A stretch of DNA of 64,000 nucleotides from Lewinellaceae bacterium (GCA_020636405.1 JACJXW010000007.1:434001-498000), one strand, 5' to 3'. Positions 1 to 7,782 are shown, counted from the stretch's first letter. The notes: generated by a model from the letters alone, not told the origin. Numbers and translations are program-made.

Positions 1-822
1 GAGACCACTTTTGCCCAGGTAGTAGCCGACCGGTTGGGAATTCCCATGGACGATGTCGAGATCATCCACGGTGACTCGGAATCGGTGGCATTCGGTATGG
101 GCACCTACGGCTCCCGAAGCCTGGCCGTTGGCGGCAGTGCCATCGTCAAGAGCCTGGATAAGATCATAGAAAAGGGCGCCAAGATCGCAGCCCATAAGCT
201 GGAAGCATCAGAAGAAGACCTCGAATTCGCCGAAGGCAAATGGACCGTAAAGGGCACCGACAAGAGTGTAGGGTTCGGAGATGTGGCACTGACAGCTTAT
301 GTACCTCACAACTATCCGGCGGGGCTGGAGCCTGGTTTAGACTTTTCGAGTTTCTATGACCCGGCCAACTTCACCTATCCTTTTGGGGCCCACATCGCTG
401 TTGTGGAGGTAGACAAAGATACCGGGAAGGTCGCGCTCAAACGGTTCATCGCTGTAGATGATGTCGGTAATGTGATCAACCCGATGATCGTCGACGGCCA
501 GATCCATGGCGGGTTGGCCCAAGGCATCGGACAAGCCTTGTTTGAAGGGGCTTTGTACGATGACAACGGCCAATTGATCAATGGTTCTTACATGGACTAT
601 ACCATGCCGCGGGCAGATGACCTGCCCTCTTTCGAGCTGGACCGCCAGGTGACACCATGCCCCCACAACCCGCTGGGCGTTAAAGGAGCAGGTGAGGCCG
701 GAACCATCGGGTCCACTCCTGCGGTGGTCAATGCCGTGATGGACGCCTTGTCGCCATTCGGTATCAAGAACCTGGAAATGCCCCTCACACCGGAGCGTGT
801 ATGGCGGGCAATGAACTCCTGA
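1..822 (+). CDS. coxL: CO dehydrogenase-type molybdenum hydroxylase large subunit (CoxL family), 3' part
   Basis: The reading frame is open from the first base, so the 5' part of the gene lies outside the window; 273 residues are visible. This is the C-terminal molybdopterin-binding region of a xanthine dehydrogenase/CO dehydrogenase large subunit. It contains GMGTYGSRS near residue 35 and GAGEAGTIGSTP, whose Glu (codon at 694) is the conserved catalytic glutamate of the family. coxM follows after 27 bp, with coxD and coxE further on, which supports a cox-type cluster. The loop that separates true CO dehydrogenase (form I, with Cys) from form II lies in the missing part, so CO oxidation itself cannot be claimed. 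Confidence 0.88.
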   Translation, partial: ETTFAQVVADRLGIPMDDVEIIHGDSESVAFGMGTYGSRSLAVGGSAIVKSLDKIIEKGAKIAAHKLEASEEDLEFAEGKWTVKGTDKSVGFGDVALTAYVPHNYPAGLEPGLDFSSFYDPANFTYPFGAHIAVVEVDKDTGKVALKRFIAVDDVGNVINPMIVDGQIHGGLAQGIGQALFEGALYDDNGQLINGSYMDYTMPRADDLPSFELDRQVTPCPHNPLGVKGAGEAGTIGSTPAVVNAVMDALSPFGIKNLEMPLTPERVWRAMNS

Positions 823-849
823 TCCTCTTCAATTTCAAAATGTAGAACC

Positions 850-1704
850 ATGATTCCCAATAATTTCCAATACCATCGGGCAGCCTCAGTGGACGATGCC
901 CTAACGCTTATGGCCAAACATGGGATGGACGCCAAACTGCTGGCTGGCGGCCACAGCCTTTTACCAGCCATGAAATTGCGCCTTAATCAGCCGGATGTGC
1001 TGATCGACATCGGCCACCTCAAAGAGCTGCGTTACATCAAAAAAGAGGGCAATGAACTGGTCATCGGCGCCGGTGCTACCCACGACGATATCGCTCATTC
1101 CCAAATGGCCCGCGAGACCTTTAGTATGCTTTCCGAAGCCGCCGACCTGATCGGAGACGTACAGGTGCGCAATAAAGGAACACTGGGCGGCAGCCTTGCC
1201 CACGCCGACCCGGCGGCAGACTGGCCGGCAGTGATGATCGCTGCCCATGCCAATATTGAGGTCAAAGGGCCGCAAGGTACCCGTACCGTCGCTGCCGATG
1301 ACTTTTTCACCGGCTTTTTCTCCACAGCGCTGGCGGACAACGAGATCATCACCGCCATTCGCATTCCGGAGCCGCCAAAAGGTACCAACAGTTCCTACCA
1401 GAAATTCATGCAACCCGCTTCGCGTTTTGCGATCGTCGGTTGCGCGGCATCCATTACCATGAACGGTAGGCTTTGTTCTAAAGTGAGTGTGGCCTTTACC
1501 GGCCTTTCCGATGCCGCTTTCCGGGCGTCGAACATCGAAGCAGCACTCTTTGAGAAAATGCCTACGGAAGAGAATATCACCGCCGCCGTCCAAAAGGCTG
1601 GCGAAGGGGTAATGGCCATGAGCGACCACTTTGCTTCAGAAGAATATCGCCTTCATCTGGCCCGGGTATTTGCCAAACGGGCACTGATGGCTGCGGCAAA
1701 ATAG
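850..1704 (+). CDS. coxM: CO dehydrogenase-type medium subunit, FAD-binding (CoxM family)
   Basis: 284 residues, the normal length for CoxM. The subunit binds FAD and passes electrons from the FeS subunit to the acceptor. The two family signature loops are visible: AGGHSLLPAMKLR near residue 32 and TLGGSLAHADPAADWP near residue 113, both of which contact the FAD pyrophosphate. It follows the large subunit by 27 bp and is probably cotranscribed with it. The usual 2Fe-2S small subunit (CoxS) is not between or after them and, if present, must lie upstream of the window. A terminator-like hairpin follows at 1833. Confidence 0.9.
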   Translation: MIPNNFQYHRAASVDDALTLMAKHGMDAKLLAGGHSLLPAMKLRLNQPDVLIDIGHLKELRYIKKEGNELVIGAGATHDDIAHSQMARETFSMLSEAADLIGDVQVRNKGTLGGSLAHADPAADWPAVMIAAHANIEVKGPQGTRTVAADDFFTGFFSTALADNEIITAIRIPEPPKGTNSSYQKFMQPASRFAIVGCAASITMNGRLCSKVSVAFTGLSDAAFRASNIEAALFEKMPTEENITAAVQKAGEGVMAMSDHFASEEYRLHLARVFAKRALMAAAK

Positions 1705-1832
1705 TTCGTTTCGTGGGACGTTTATGCTCAAACCGATTAGCAGATGAGGGTGGCGTTGCCCGCCTTCATCCGCTACGGGACACTAGAGCCTGTCCGGCTG
1801 GACAGACGGGGTAGCCCGTCCAAAGAGTCATT

Positions 1833-1859
1833 AAGGCGGGATAATCTCCCGCCTTTTTA
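1833..1859 (+). terminator. Rho-independent terminator after coxM
   Basis: A 9-bp perfect stem (AAGGCGGGA / TCCCGCCTT) with a 5-nt loop is followed by a short T-run. It lies in the 179-bp gap between coxM and coxD and suggests that coxD has its own promoter or is reached by read-through. Confidence 0.65.
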
Positions 1860-1883
1860 TATTTGTAAAAACACAGCATTACC

Positions 1884-2786
1884 ATGATCCAAAATGAGGG
1901 CCTGGAAAGAATACAGAAAATGCTGCGGGAGCAAGGGTACATTACCGAGCCATCCATCGTCATGTCTGTCTTCCTGGCCATGGAACTCCGAAAGCCTCTG
2001 CTCATCGAAGGGCCGGCGGGTGTTGGAAAAACAGAAATAGCCAAAGTGATGGCCACTGCATTGCAAACCATTCTCATCCGCCTGCAATGCTACGAAGGGC
2101 TGGATGCCACCCATGCCTTATACGAATGGAACTACCAACAACAGTTGCTGCACCTTAAGATGGCCGAAGATACAGGAAGGACACTGGAAGAAAAGGAACG
2201 GGATATTTTCAGCGAGAAATTCCTCCTCAAAAGGCCCTTGCTGCAGGCTATCACGCATCACAAGGCTCCAGTGCTGCTCATCGACGAGATCGACCGCGCC
2301 GATGAAGAATTTGAAAGCTTTCTGCTGGAAGTGCTCTCCGACTGGCAGATCAGCATACCGGAGATCGGCACCATCCGTGCCACCCATATCCCTCAGGTTA
2401 TCGTGACCAGCAACCGGGTTCGGGAGCTTTCCGAAGCCCTCCGCCGGCGTTGCTTGTATCTATGGATCGAGTACCCGGATTTTGAAAAAGAACTGAATAT
2501 CGTCCGCAACAAAGTGCCCGGCATCGATCAACGGCTGGCGGAACAAGTATGCCATTTCATGCAGGAAGTAAGGAAGATGCGCTTGGAAAAAGTGCCCGGC
2601 ATTGCCGAAACACTGGACTGGGCTATGGCGCTGTCCGCACTCCACATCAGCTACCTGGATAAAGAGCTGGTCGAATCCACGCTGGGCATCATCCTCAAAG
2701 ACTGGCAGGACATTCGCCAGGCGCAGGATTCGCTGTCCGAACTATTCGAAAAGGTGGGGGCTATTTCCAAGCTGGATGATTTTTAG
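1884..2786 (+). CDS. coxD: CoxD-like MoxR AAA+ ATPase
   Basis: 300 residues. An AAA+ ATPase of the MoxR/CoxD group, with Walker A GPAGVGKTEIAK near residue 43 and Walker B LLIDEIDRADEEF near residue 130. In Oligotropha, CoxD is the ATPase needed to mature the sulfur-containing metal centre of CO dehydrogenase, and it works with the VWA protein CoxE. Here coxE is at 3578, separated by a thioredoxin-like gene, so the pair is conserved but not adjacent. It probably has the same chaperone role for the CoxLM enzyme upstream; the exact client is inferred from position. Confidence 0.88.
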   Translation: MIQNEGLERIQKMLREQGYITEPSIVMSVFLAMELRKPLLIEGPAGVGKTEIAKVMATALQTILIRLQCYEGLDATHALYEWNYQQQLLHLKMAEDTGRTLEEKERDIFSEKFLLKRPLLQAITHHKAPVLLIDEIDRADEEFESFLLEVLSDWQISIPEIGTIRATHIPQVIVTSNRVRELSEALRRRCLYLWIEYPDFEKELNIVRNKVPGIDQRLAEQVCHFMQEVRKMRLEKVPGIAETLDWAMALSALHISYLDKELVESTLGIILKDWQDIRQAQDSLSELFEKVGAISKLDDF

Positions 2787-2943
2787 TTCATCCAAGCAAT
2801 TCGACATTGCTATGAATGCAATAAAAAGGCCGGGGGCGTAGGCCCTTGAATTTCACAAAATCCACCCCTGTAGGTTTTGATCCTTACATTTTAATCAAAC
2901 TTTTGTGGCTTTCATCTGATTATTACCATTAAATACTCATTCA

Positions 2944-3507
2944 ATGAAAAATAAACGCAGTATACTCAGCAGAGGAAGCCTTGCCGCCTCCACTTTAACT
3001 TTATTGAGCCTGCTGGCCTGTGGCCAACCAGACAACTCCGCATCTTCTGCTGCCAATGGACAGCAAAAAGAAACGCAACTTACTACCAACCAGGAAGAGC
3101 CTTCGGCTGATGTTATTCAATGGGTAAGTATTGAGAAAGCCCTTGAAGCTCAGAAAGGCGACCCAAAGCCTATTTTCATAGACTTTTATACCGATTGGTG
3201 CGGCTGGTGTAAAGTGATGGACAACAAAACCTTCTCGCGCCCGGAAGTTGCTCAGTACATGAACGCTAATTTCCACGCTGTAAAGTTCAACGCCGAAAAA
3301 GAAGCCCCACTGACCATCAACGGGCAACAGTTTGAAGTTGTCGATGCAGGCAGGAGAGGCATCCATACTTTCGCCTATGCTGTACTGAACGGACAAATGA
3401 GCTATCCGTCCTACGTCATTCTGGACCAACAGATGCAGCGGTTAGCCATCCTCAAAGGATTCAAAGAGGCAGAACCTTTCCTTCAGGAATTGAAGCAGGT
3501 CCAGTAA
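2944..3507 (+). CDS. Thioredoxin-fold lipoprotein with WCGWC motif
   Basis: 187 residues. A signal peptide ends in a lipobox (SLLAC, lipid-modified Cys26), so the protein should be anchored in the envelope facing the periplasm. The thioredoxin-like domain has the redox pair WCGWC (Cys86, Cys89) after FIDFYTD, typical of the thioredoxin_7/DUF255-like group of disulfide reductases. It sits between coxD and coxE on the same strand. That position suggests, but does not prove, a role in redox handling of copper or thiols for the hydroxylase maturation machinery. The alternative is an unrelated periplasmic thiol reductase that happens to lie here. Confidence 0.82.
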   Translation: MKNKRSILSRGSLAASTLTLLSLLACGQPDNSASSAANGQQKETQLTTNQEEPSADVIQWVSIEKALEAQKGDPKPIFIDFYTDWCGWCKVMDNKTFSRPEVAQYMNANFHAVKFNAEKEAPLTINGQQFEVVDAGRRGIHTFAYAVLNGQMSYPSYVILDQQMQRLAILKGFKEAEPFLQELKQVQ

Positions 3508-3570
3508 TTGATTAGGTTAATTAGGTTGACAGGTTAACTTAATTAACTTAATTAACTTGTCAACTTAACC
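3508..3570. repeat. AT-rich near-palindrome with repeated TTAATTAACTT
   Basis: Between the thioredoxin-like gene and coxE lies a run built from TTAATTAACTT units flanked by GTTGACA and its inverted partner TGTCAAC. The whole block can fold into one long hairpin. It may act as a transcription attenuator or be a neutral slippage product; there is no coding content. Confidence 0.5.
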
Positions 3571-3577
3571 AACCAAA

Positions 3578-4714
3578 ATGGAGCTGATCCAACGCCAAAC
3601 CAGCCTGAGCGCCAACATCGTTGCCTTTTGCCGCTTCCTCCGGCAAAAAGGATACACCATTGGCCCTCAGGAAGAGGCCGATGCCCTGCAGGCATTGGAG
3701 GTATTGGCGCCATTCGAATCCCCAGAAAGCCTTCAACTTTGTCTCAAAGCCACGCTGGCTCGCACCCTTCCTCAGCAGATGCTCTTTGATGAATTGTACC
3801 GCCAGTACTGGCGGGAACTGGAGAAGGCTGTCAATTCAAAAGTAAAGGAAGGGGCTGCCGAAAAAAAGCAGGCAGGAAAGCAACCAACGCCCAAAGTCCA
3901 GTCCATCAAAAACTGGTTGCAGGGCAACCAGTCCCGCGAAACGGAGGAGATGGCCACCTACAGCACCCACGAGGTGATAGGGAGAAAGGATTTCTCGGCT
4001 TTCGGATCAGACGGCCTTTGGGAAGTAGCCCGCCTGATCCACCGCATTGCCCGTTCTCTGGCACTGCGGCAAAGCCGGCGACGGAAACGCACCAACCGCC
4101 CGCTGCAACTGGACCTTCGCCGTACACTACGCTTGAATATGCGCCGTGGTGGGGAGATCCTCGACCTGGCCTACTACGAGCCGGCCCGGAACAAACAGCA
4201 GATCGTACTGCTTTGCGACGTCAGCAAGTCGATGGACCTGTACAGCCGCTTTCTCATCCAGTTTGTCTATGCCTTCCAGAACGCCTACCGGCGTATCGAG
4301 ACCTTTGTATTCAGTACTTCCCTGTATCGGGTGACCAGTCAACTGCGACAACGGGATTTTGGGATTGCATTGAACGGCCTGGCGGATGCCGTTCCCGGTT
4401 GGTCGGGAGGAACAAAGATTGGGGCGTCTTTCCAGGAGTTTTGCCGCTCTCATGGCGGAAAGTTACTCAATAAGCGCACTATAGTGATCATCATGAGCGA
4501 TGGCTGGGATACCGGTAATGCCGAAGAGCTTTCGGAAAGTATGCGTTTCATCCGAAGCAAAGCCGCGAAGGTCATCTGGCTCAACCCACTGGCGGGAAGC
4601 GCCGGTTTCGAACCCACCACCTTAGGCCTGCAGGCCGCAATGCCCTTTATCGATGTCTTTGCTTCAGCCCACAACGCCGAAAGTTTAAGAGACTTATACC
4701 GGCATTTGAGATGA
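3578..4714 (+). CDS. coxE: CoxE-like VWA-domain protein
   Basis: 378 residues. The C-terminal half is a von Willebrand A domain with an intact MIDAS motif DVSKS (Asp214, Ser216, Ser218) followed by the expected FSTSLYRVT and IIIMSDGWDTG segments. The N-terminal half is the basic, helix-rich CoxE region. CoxE works with the AAA+ ATPase CoxD (1884) in maturing the CO dehydrogenase active site. The stop codon overlaps a possible ATG of the next frame by 4 bp (ATGA at 4711), but the peroxiredoxin downstream more likely starts at 4783. Confidence 0.87.
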   Translation: MELIQRQTSLSANIVAFCRFLRQKGYTIGPQEEADALQALEVLAPFESPESLQLCLKATLARTLPQQMLFDELYRQYWRELEKAVNSKVKEGAAEKKQAGKQPTPKVQSIKNWLQGNQSRETEEMATYSTHEVIGRKDFSAFGSDGLWEVARLIHRIARSLALRQSRRRKRTNRPLQLDLRRTLRLNMRRGGEILDLAYYEPARNKQQIVLLCDVSKSMDLYSRFLIQFVYAFQNAYRRIETFVFSTSLYRVTSQLRQRDFGIALNGLADAVPGWSGGTKIGASFQEFCRSHGGKLLNKRTIVIIMSDGWDTGNAEELSESMRFIRSKAAKVIWLNPLAGSAGFEPTTLGLQAAMPFIDVFASAHNAESLRDLYRHLR

Positions 4715-4782
4715 TAAAGGTGAACCACCTGCCCTTCTCCTTGTTCTCCAAGTATTCCAGAACCAAAAAATCGAGCTGTCTT

Positions 4783-5250
4783 ATGATGCACCTCAAAGAA
4801 GGCGATAAAGCCCCGGATTTCAAGGGCATTGACCAAAATGAGAATACCGTTTCCCTATCCGATTTCAAAGGCAAGAAGCTGGTCCTATACTTCTATCCGA
4901 AGGACGACACCCCCGGGTGTACTGCCGAAGCCTGTAACCTTAGGGACAATTTTTCCGTACTTAAAAAAGAAGGGTTTGAGATACTGGGCGTCAGCCCGGA
5001 CGATCCCAGGAAACACCAGAAGTTTATCGACAAGTACAGCCTGCCCTTCCCGCTCCTTGCGGATACTGAAAAGGAGATCCTCCAGGCCTACGGTGTTTGG
5101 GGCCCTAAAAAGTTTATGGGCAAAGAGTACGACGGGGTACACCGTACTACATTCGTTATCGATGAAGAAGGAAAAATAGAGAAGATCTTTACCAAGGTGA
5201 ATACCAAGGCACACGCCGAGCAGATCCTGGAAGGGATGGCAGAAGCGTAG
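4783..5250 (+). CDS. bcp: Thioredoxin-dependent peroxiredoxin, BCP/PrxQ type
   Basis: 155 residues from the ATG at 4783; an in-frame ATG at 4711, overlapping coxE, would add 24 residues that do not look like the family. It reduces peroxides using a peroxidatic Cys46 in TPGCTAEAC, with the resolving Cys five residues later (Cys51), the PrxQ arrangement. FYPKDDTPGC, GVSPDDPRKHQKF and VHRTTFVIDE are all typical. The protein has no signal peptide, so it should be cytoplasmic. It follows coxE on the same strand and may be cotranscribed; its oxidative-stress role is independent of the hydroxylase genes. Confidence 0.93.
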   Translation: MMHLKEGDKAPDFKGIDQNENTVSLSDFKGKKLVLYFYPKDDTPGCTAEACNLRDNFSVLKKEGFEILGVSPDDPRKHQKFIDKYSLPFPLLADTEKEILQAYGVWGPKKFMGKEYDGVHRTTFVIDEEGKIEKIFTKVNTKAHAEQILEGMAEA

Positions 5251-5291
5251 CGCCTTCATTATACCTATACTATCAGATGCGATGTTTTTCA

Positions 5292-5327
5292 GGAATGGCA
5301 CTTTTCAGAAGTGCCATTCTCATTTTT
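5292..5327. terminator. Terminator hairpin between convergent genes
   Basis: A stem of about 11 bp (GAATGGCACTT / AAGTGCCATTC) with a 5-nt loop is followed by CATTTTT. It lies between bcp (+) and the PfkB kinase (-), where it can serve bcp. Confidence 0.65.
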
Positions 5328-5388
5328 CGGAGTAGGTTGGAAGAGCGGCCCGAGCTGAAAATGACAATCCTCGGAGCCCCATGCAAGC

Positions 5389-6315
5389 TCAAAGGTCCAG
5401 GTCGGCATCAAAATTGACCAGCTCGACAAAAGCGGCGATCCGTTCCTTAATCTCTTTATTTGAAAGCCCTTTCAGTCGTTCTACACTAAATTTTTCGACA
5501 CAGAAGGATGCCATGGCGGAACCGTAGATCACAGCCCGCTTCATATTTTCAAAGGAGAGGTCTTCCGTTTTGGCCAGATAACCGATGAAACCGCCGGCAA
5601 AGGTATCGCCAGCACCGGTCGGATCGAACACTTCAGCCAGCGGCAAAGCCGGAGCGAAAAAGATGTTGCCCCCTTCAAAGAGCAACGCACCGTGTTCTCC
5701 TTTTTTGATCACCAGATATTTCGGCCCCATACGATGAATGACATTGGCCGCTTTAACCAGAGAATGTTCACCGGAAAGCTGCCGCGCCTCTTCGTCGTTA
5801 ATAACCAGGACATCGATCATTTTGAGCACCTCCAGCAGGCTTTCCATAGCGGTATTCATCCAGAAGTTCATAGTATCCAGCGCGATCAGCCGGGGCCGGT
5901 GATTGAGCTGCTCAATCACCTTTTTCTGAATGGCAGGGGTCAGGTTGCCCAACATGAGGTAGTCTATATCCTTATAACTTTCCGGAAGGACCGGATCGAA
6001 ATCGCCCAGTACGTTCAGTTGGGTATCCAGCGTATCCCGGTCGTTGAGGTTATTGTGGTAACGGCCGGACCAGAAAAAAGACCGCTCGCCTTTCCTTACC
6101 TGCAGGCCGCTTAGGTCAACACCCCGGGAGCGCAGATAGGCCAGCTCCTCCTCCGGAAAGTCATCCCCAATTACGGAGACGATCTTGAGGTCTTTTGTAA
6201 AATAGGATGCTGCAAGGGTAATGTAAGTGGCAGCGCCGCCCACGACCATTTCGGCCCGGCCAAAGGGCGTTTCAATATCATCGAAAGCAACGGTTCCAAC
6301 GGCAAGTAGGCTCAT
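5389..6315 (-). CDS. PfkB-family sugar/nucleoside kinase
   Basis: 308 residues. A ribokinase-like (PfkB) kinase: an N-terminal substrate-binding Gly pair in VVGGAATY and the C-terminal signature DPTGAGDTFAGGF, whose Asp237 is the catalytic base next to the GAGD anion hole. The PfkB fold phosphorylates a sugar or nucleoside hydroxyl with ATP. The sequence does not fix the substrate; close Bacteroidota relatives are usually annotated only as PfkB family. It is monocistronic on the minus strand, divergent from the tRNA-Asn locus. The N-terminus MSLLAVGTVAFDDIETPFG fits the family start. Confidence 0.9.
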   Translation of the reverse strand: MSLLAVGTVAFDDIETPFGRAEMVVGGAATYITLAASYFTKDLKIVSVIGDDFPEEELAYLRSRGVDLSGLQVRKGERSFFWSGRYHNNLNDRDTLDTQLNVLGDFDPVLPESYKDIDYLMLGNLTPAIQKKVIEQLNHRPRLIALDTMNFWMNTAMESLLEVLKMIDVLVINDEEARQLSGEHSLVKAANVIHRMGPKYLVIKKGEHGALLFEGGNIFFAPALPLAEVFDPTGAGDTFAGGFIGYLAKTEDLSFENMKRAVIYGSAMASFCVEKFSVERLKGLSNKEIKERIAAFVELVNFDADLDL

Positions 6316-6439
6316 ATCGGAATAATTTTTTCACTTTGACAAATGGTTAGGCTTATAAAAACTCCGTTTTCAGGAACGATTAGCGCTTTAACCCCATTTG
6401 CCGAAGCAGATATTTTTTTGGAAAATTATTCGACAAAGA

Positions 6440-6470
6440 TTGCACTTTTATTTCGGAAGTGATAACTTTG
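6440..6470 (+). promoter_or_regulatory. Bacteroidota-type promoter for the tRNA-Asn array
   Basis: TTG at 6440 and TAACTTTG at 6463-6470 (consensus TAnnTTTG) are separated by 20 nt. The pair lies about 40 bp before the first tRNA-like copy at 6512. It would drive transcription through the whole array to the terminator at 6816. Confidence 0.6.
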
Positions 6471-6511
6471 CACTCGCCTTTTGAAGAAAAGGATTTTTGT
6501 GTATAAAATAT

Positions 6512-6595
6512 GCCTCAGTAGCTCAGCTGGTTAGAGCGGTCCCGCTTTTAAAAAGCGGGATTAATCCGTAGGTCATAGGTTCAAAACCTTACCTC
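6512..6595 (+). pseudogene. tRNA-Asn-like copy 1 with palindrome in place of the anticodon arm
   Basis: The copy is identical to the intact tRNA-Asn at 6740 through the acceptor 5' strand and D-arm. The 7 nt covering most of the 5' anticodon stem and the first anticodon base are then replaced by a 21-nt palindrome (6540-6560, TCCCGCT...AGCGGGA). The sequence matches again at TTAATCCGTAGGTCATAGGTTCAA, but the T-arm and acceptor 3' strand are diverged (CCTTACCTCG). It cannot form a normal tRNA. Confidence 0.75.
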
Positions 6596-6625
6596 GATAA
6601 CTAGACATGAGTTCCTGTATAATTT

Positions 6626-6709
6626 GCCTCAGTAGCTCAGCTGGTTAGAGCGGTCCCGCTTTTAAAAAGCGGGATTAATCCGTAGGTCATAGGTTCAAAA
6701 CCTTACCTC
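6626..6709 (+). pseudogene. tRNA-Asn-like copy 2 with the same palindrome
   Basis: An exact repeat of copy 1, offset by 114 bp; the palindrome is at 6654-6674. It has the same diverged 3' half and the same 30-nt spacer (beginning ATAACTAGACATGAG) before the next copy. This indicates tandem duplication of a 114-bp unit. Confidence 0.75.
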
Positions 6710-6739
6710 GATAACTAGACATGAGTTCCTGTATAATTT

Positions 6740-6813
6740 GCCTCAGTAGCTCAGCTGGTTAGAGCGGCGGACTGTTAATCCGTAGGTCATAGGTTCAAGT
6801 CCTATCTGAGGCG
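6740..6813 (+). tRNA. tRNA-Asn (GTT)
   Basis: A 74-nt cloverleaf: acceptor GCCTCAG pairs with CTGAGGC, D-arm GCTC...GAGC, anticodon stem GCGGA/TCCGT, loop CTGTTAA with anticodon GTT, T-arm ATAGG-TTCAAGT-CCTAT, discriminator G. CCA is not encoded. It is the only copy in this locus with an intact anticodon arm. A strong terminator follows at once. Confidence 0.95.
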
Positions 6814-6815
6814 CT

Positions 6816-6852
6816 AAGCCCTGAATTCATCGAGTTCAGGGCTTCTTTTTTT
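6816..6852 (+). terminator. Terminator after tRNA-Asn
   Basis: Stem AAGCCCTGAA / TTCAGGGCTT followed by CTTTTTTTT. The same hairpin is repeated at 7245 and 7850 because the whole tRNA-terminator block was duplicated. Confidence 0.85.
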
Positions 6853-6871
6853 ATCCTATACCCTCAGCCCC

Positions 6872-7177
6872 ATGCACTACGTTTATATCCTCTATTCTCC
6901 TTCGGCTGATAAATTCTACGTCGGACAAACTCCTGATATTCAAACTCGATTGTTGTTCCACAACCATCTTTCCGAAAACTCCTTTACTTCCCGTTTCCGA
7001 CCTTGGCAACTTAAACGGGCTATTCCTCTTAACAACCGCAGCCAGGCAATGATTATCGAAAGGTACATCAAAGGCAGAAAAAGCAGCCAATATATCCGAA
7101 AACTCATCGAGGATACCTCTGCTGTAGAAAACCTACTCCTCAAATTCAATATCAACCCCCACAGCTCAGCTGGTTAG
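6872..7177 (+). CDS. GIY-YIG nuclease-family protein
   Basis: 101 residues. A stand-alone GIY-YIG domain: YVYILY near residue 3 and FYVGQT near residue 15 form the signature, Arg26 follows in TRLLFHN, and the catalytic-type Glu is in MIIERYIKGRKS. These small proteins are relatives of the UvrC/URI nuclease fold; most have no known role. The gene starts 20 bp after the tRNA-Asn terminator. Its last codons and stop lie inside the D-arm of the next tRNA-like copy, so the C-terminus (NPHSSAG) is encoded by tRNA sequence. A second copy at 7301 is disrupted. Confidence 0.82.
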   Translation: MHYVYILYSPSADKFYVGQTPDIQTRLLFHNHLSENSFTSRFRPWQLKRAIPLNNRSQAMIIERYIKGRKSSQYIRKLIEDTSAVENLLLKFNINPHSSAG

Positions 7178-7242
7178 AGCGGTCCCGCTTTGAAAAAGCG
7201 GGATTAATCCGTAGGTCATAGGTTCAAGTCCTATCTGAGGCG
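7163..7242 (+). pseudogene. tRNA-Asn-like copy 3, 5' acceptor lost, palindrome in anticodon arm
   Basis: It starts at the D-arm (AGCTCAGCTGGTTAGAG) with no acceptor 5' strand. It carries a 21-nt palindrome at 7183-7203 (a one-base loop variant of copies 1 and 2) and has an intact T-arm and acceptor 3' strand. It overlaps the 3' end of the GIY-YIG gene. It is not a functional tRNA. Confidence 0.75.
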
Positions 7243-7244
7243 CT

Positions 7245-7281
7245 AAGCCCTGAATTCATCGAGTTCAGGGCTTCTTTTTTT
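7245..7281 (+). terminator. Second copy of the tRNA terminator
   Basis: The same stem and T-run as at 6816, carried along by the duplication. Confidence 0.8.
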
Positions 7282-7300
7282 ATCCTATACCCTCAGCCCC

Positions 7301-7782
7301 ATGCACTACGTTTATATCCTCTATTCTCCTTCGGCTGATAAATTCTACGTCGGACAAACTCCTGATATTCAAACTCGATTGTTGTTCCACAACCATCTTT
7401 CCGAAAACTCCTTTACTTCCCGTTTCCGCCCTTGGCAACTTAGAGTTTGTTCAAATTTCGATGATGAGTCGAAAGTGAGGAAATTTTATTTTAGACGAGG
7501 CGAATTTTGCAGCCGGATGCGGGTCCCGCTATTTGATAGCGGGAGCGAAAAATTCAACGAAGTATAAAACAAAATTTGCCACTTGGAGGCCATTGATCGA
7601 ATTTTGAACAAACTCTTAAACGGGCTATTCCTCTTAACAACCGCAGCCAGGCAATGATTATCGAAAGGTACATCAAGGCCAGAAAAAGCAGCCAATATAT
7701 CCGAAAACTCATCGAGGATACCTCTGCTGTAGAAAACCTACTCCTCAAATTCAATATCAACCCCCACAGCTCAGCTGGTTAG
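7301..7782 (+). pseudogene. GIY-YIG gene copy 2, interrupted by a MITE
   Basis: Nearly identical to the gene at 6872, but split after the codons for RPWQL by a 173-bp insertion (7443-7615). The frame now runs into the insertion and stops at 7567 after 88 residues. The missing 3' part resumes at 7619 and again ends inside a tRNA D-arm. Removing the insertion and one TTA restores the intact gene. Confidence 0.88.
7443..7615. mobile_element. 173-bp MITE with 20-bp terminal inverted repeats and TTA target duplication
   Basis: The ends GAGTTTGTTCAAA...TTTGAACAAACTC form a 20-bp inverted repeat with one mismatch. TTA flanks both sides. The uninterrupted copy at 6872 has a single TTA at this point, so the empty site is present in the same window. 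There is no coding capacity. Near its centre lies a palindrome TCCCGCT...AGCGGGA like the one in the tRNA-like copies. A 3-bp TNA duplication and GAG ends recall IS5/IS1031-type elements; that link is a guess. Confidence 0.85.

Larger units (their letters stand above)
6512..6739 (+). repeat. Two tandem 114-bp tRNA-like units
   Basis: Units 6512-6625 and 6626-6739 are identical as far as I can read. The intact tRNA-Asn starts exactly one period later, at 6740. The period therefore includes tRNA-like sequence plus a spacer, as in a tRNA array that expanded by unequal exchange. Confidence 0.85.

Noticed and set aside
6512..6709. Two further functional tRNA genes, perhaps with an intron
   Set aside because: The palindrome replaces stem and anticodon bases instead of adding to them, and the acceptor 3' strand no longer pairs; removal of the palindrome would not give a tRNA.
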